Part shown: one piece after another, positions 63,706-64,000 of the stretch
Numbering within the stretch: position 1 is the first letter of the stretch
Layout of the letters: every line of letters starts with the position of its first letter
Assembly: GCA_965228415.1 (NCBI GenBank)
Contig: OZ245814.1
Location: forward strand, 2,914,001-2,978,000
Direction of reading: 5' to 3'
Length of the DNA: 64,000 bases
Source: Agaribacillus sp965228415
Lineage (GTDB): Bacteria; Bacteroidota; Bacteroidia; Cytophagales; Cyclobacteriaceae
The notes under the pieces: generated by a model
What the model was told of the DNA's origin: nothing
Seen by the model: only the letters and a program-made list of their open reading frames with translations
The model's database searches: none
Program-made: the position numbers and the translations under genes

Positions 63706-64000
63706 ATTCTTTTTTAAAAAGGAGATAAACAAAATATATGCCAGCGATTTAAATTGCCCTAAAATCGTTTGTCGATTACTTTGAAGGCCACAGCCTATCT
63801 CATTTTGGGAATTAATGTATCAAAATGACATCGCTCAAAACTCCTGCAAAATCATCCGATAAGGGACAGAAAGCGATAACTACCGGCAAAACCTATATTC
63901 AGGCATTCTTACTATTTTATGTGCTTTATGCCATTGTGTAACCCATTCAACAGAGAATTCTTCACAAAGGCACTAATTATTCACATCCCCATGTGGTGTG
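63706..64000. other. Right-end region without a recognised gene
   Basis: Nothing that reads like a gene, RNA or strong hairpin is seen in these last 295 nt. A gene extending past the edge cannot be excluded. Confidence 0.3.

Overview
The window looks like a chromosomal segment of a Bacteroidota bacterium, most likely a Cytophagales-type gliding or marine lineage. The support is PorX, the type IX secretion (T9SS) response regulator with a PglZ domain, plus PorG-like and PorV/PorQ-like outer-membrane proteins, a fused LpxC-FabZ, IPExxxVDY, DUF4296, DUF58/BatA and DUF6503-type families, many lipoproteins, TAnnTTTG promoter boxes, and few Shine-Dalgarno sequences. Base composition is roughly 40% GC and fairly even. 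No phage, insertion sequence, CRISPR array or rRNA operon was seen. One tRNA (Cys) is present.

Layout. 1-7.6 kb: the end of a Gfo/Idh/MocA oxidoreductase, a large lipoprotein fusing a sorbosone-dehydrogenase-like propeller to cytochrome c, a seven-motif FG-GAP lipoprotein, a cellobiose-2-epimerase-like protein and a secreted esterase; together these look like an envelope carbohydrate-use locus. 7.7-11 kb: accessory stretch with a GNAT acetyltransferase, a Fic protein, a small unknown gene, palindromic or repeated intergenic DNA and tRNA-Cys. 11-13.5 kb: rpsA, interrupted by an apparent one-base deletion. 13.6-16 kb: DUF6503 lipoprotein and an HTTM-type membrane protein with a small partner. 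16-20 kb: tesA divergent from ybbA-ybbP. 20-23.6 kb: porX-tsaE-ald. 23.6-28.7 kb: HD phosphohydrolase and lipid A genes lpxD, lpxC/fabZ, lpxA and an ABC ATPase.

28.9-42.8 kb is mostly housekeeping: a lipocalin-like lipoprotein, mutS2, a short Bat-type cluster (DUF58, membrane protein, BatA), pyk, acpP-fabF-rnc, nadE and lgt. 43-48.8 kb is an outer-membrane block: a BamA/TamA-like protein, a PorG-like protein, and a PorV/PorQ-like barrel overlapping a helix-hairpin-helix plus barrel protein. 48.9-56.8 kb has a metallophosphoesterase and a four-gene RND efflux operon (tetR-tolC-adaptor-pump) whose promoter is overlaid by a near-perfect inverted repeat. 57-64 kb has a class III cyclase/TPR protein, an unknown polytopic membrane protein, a TPR lipoprotein, tsaC, pgk and two small unknown genes.

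The least explained observations are the split rpsA with an ATGA junction, the PorV-like/helix-hairpin-helix-barrel pair, the operator-like repeats at the efflux and acpP promoters, and the GW-EVYD repeat protein at the right end. No clearly new multi-gene defence or mobile system was found. All identifications come from reading the sequence and recalling family motifs; no database search was run.
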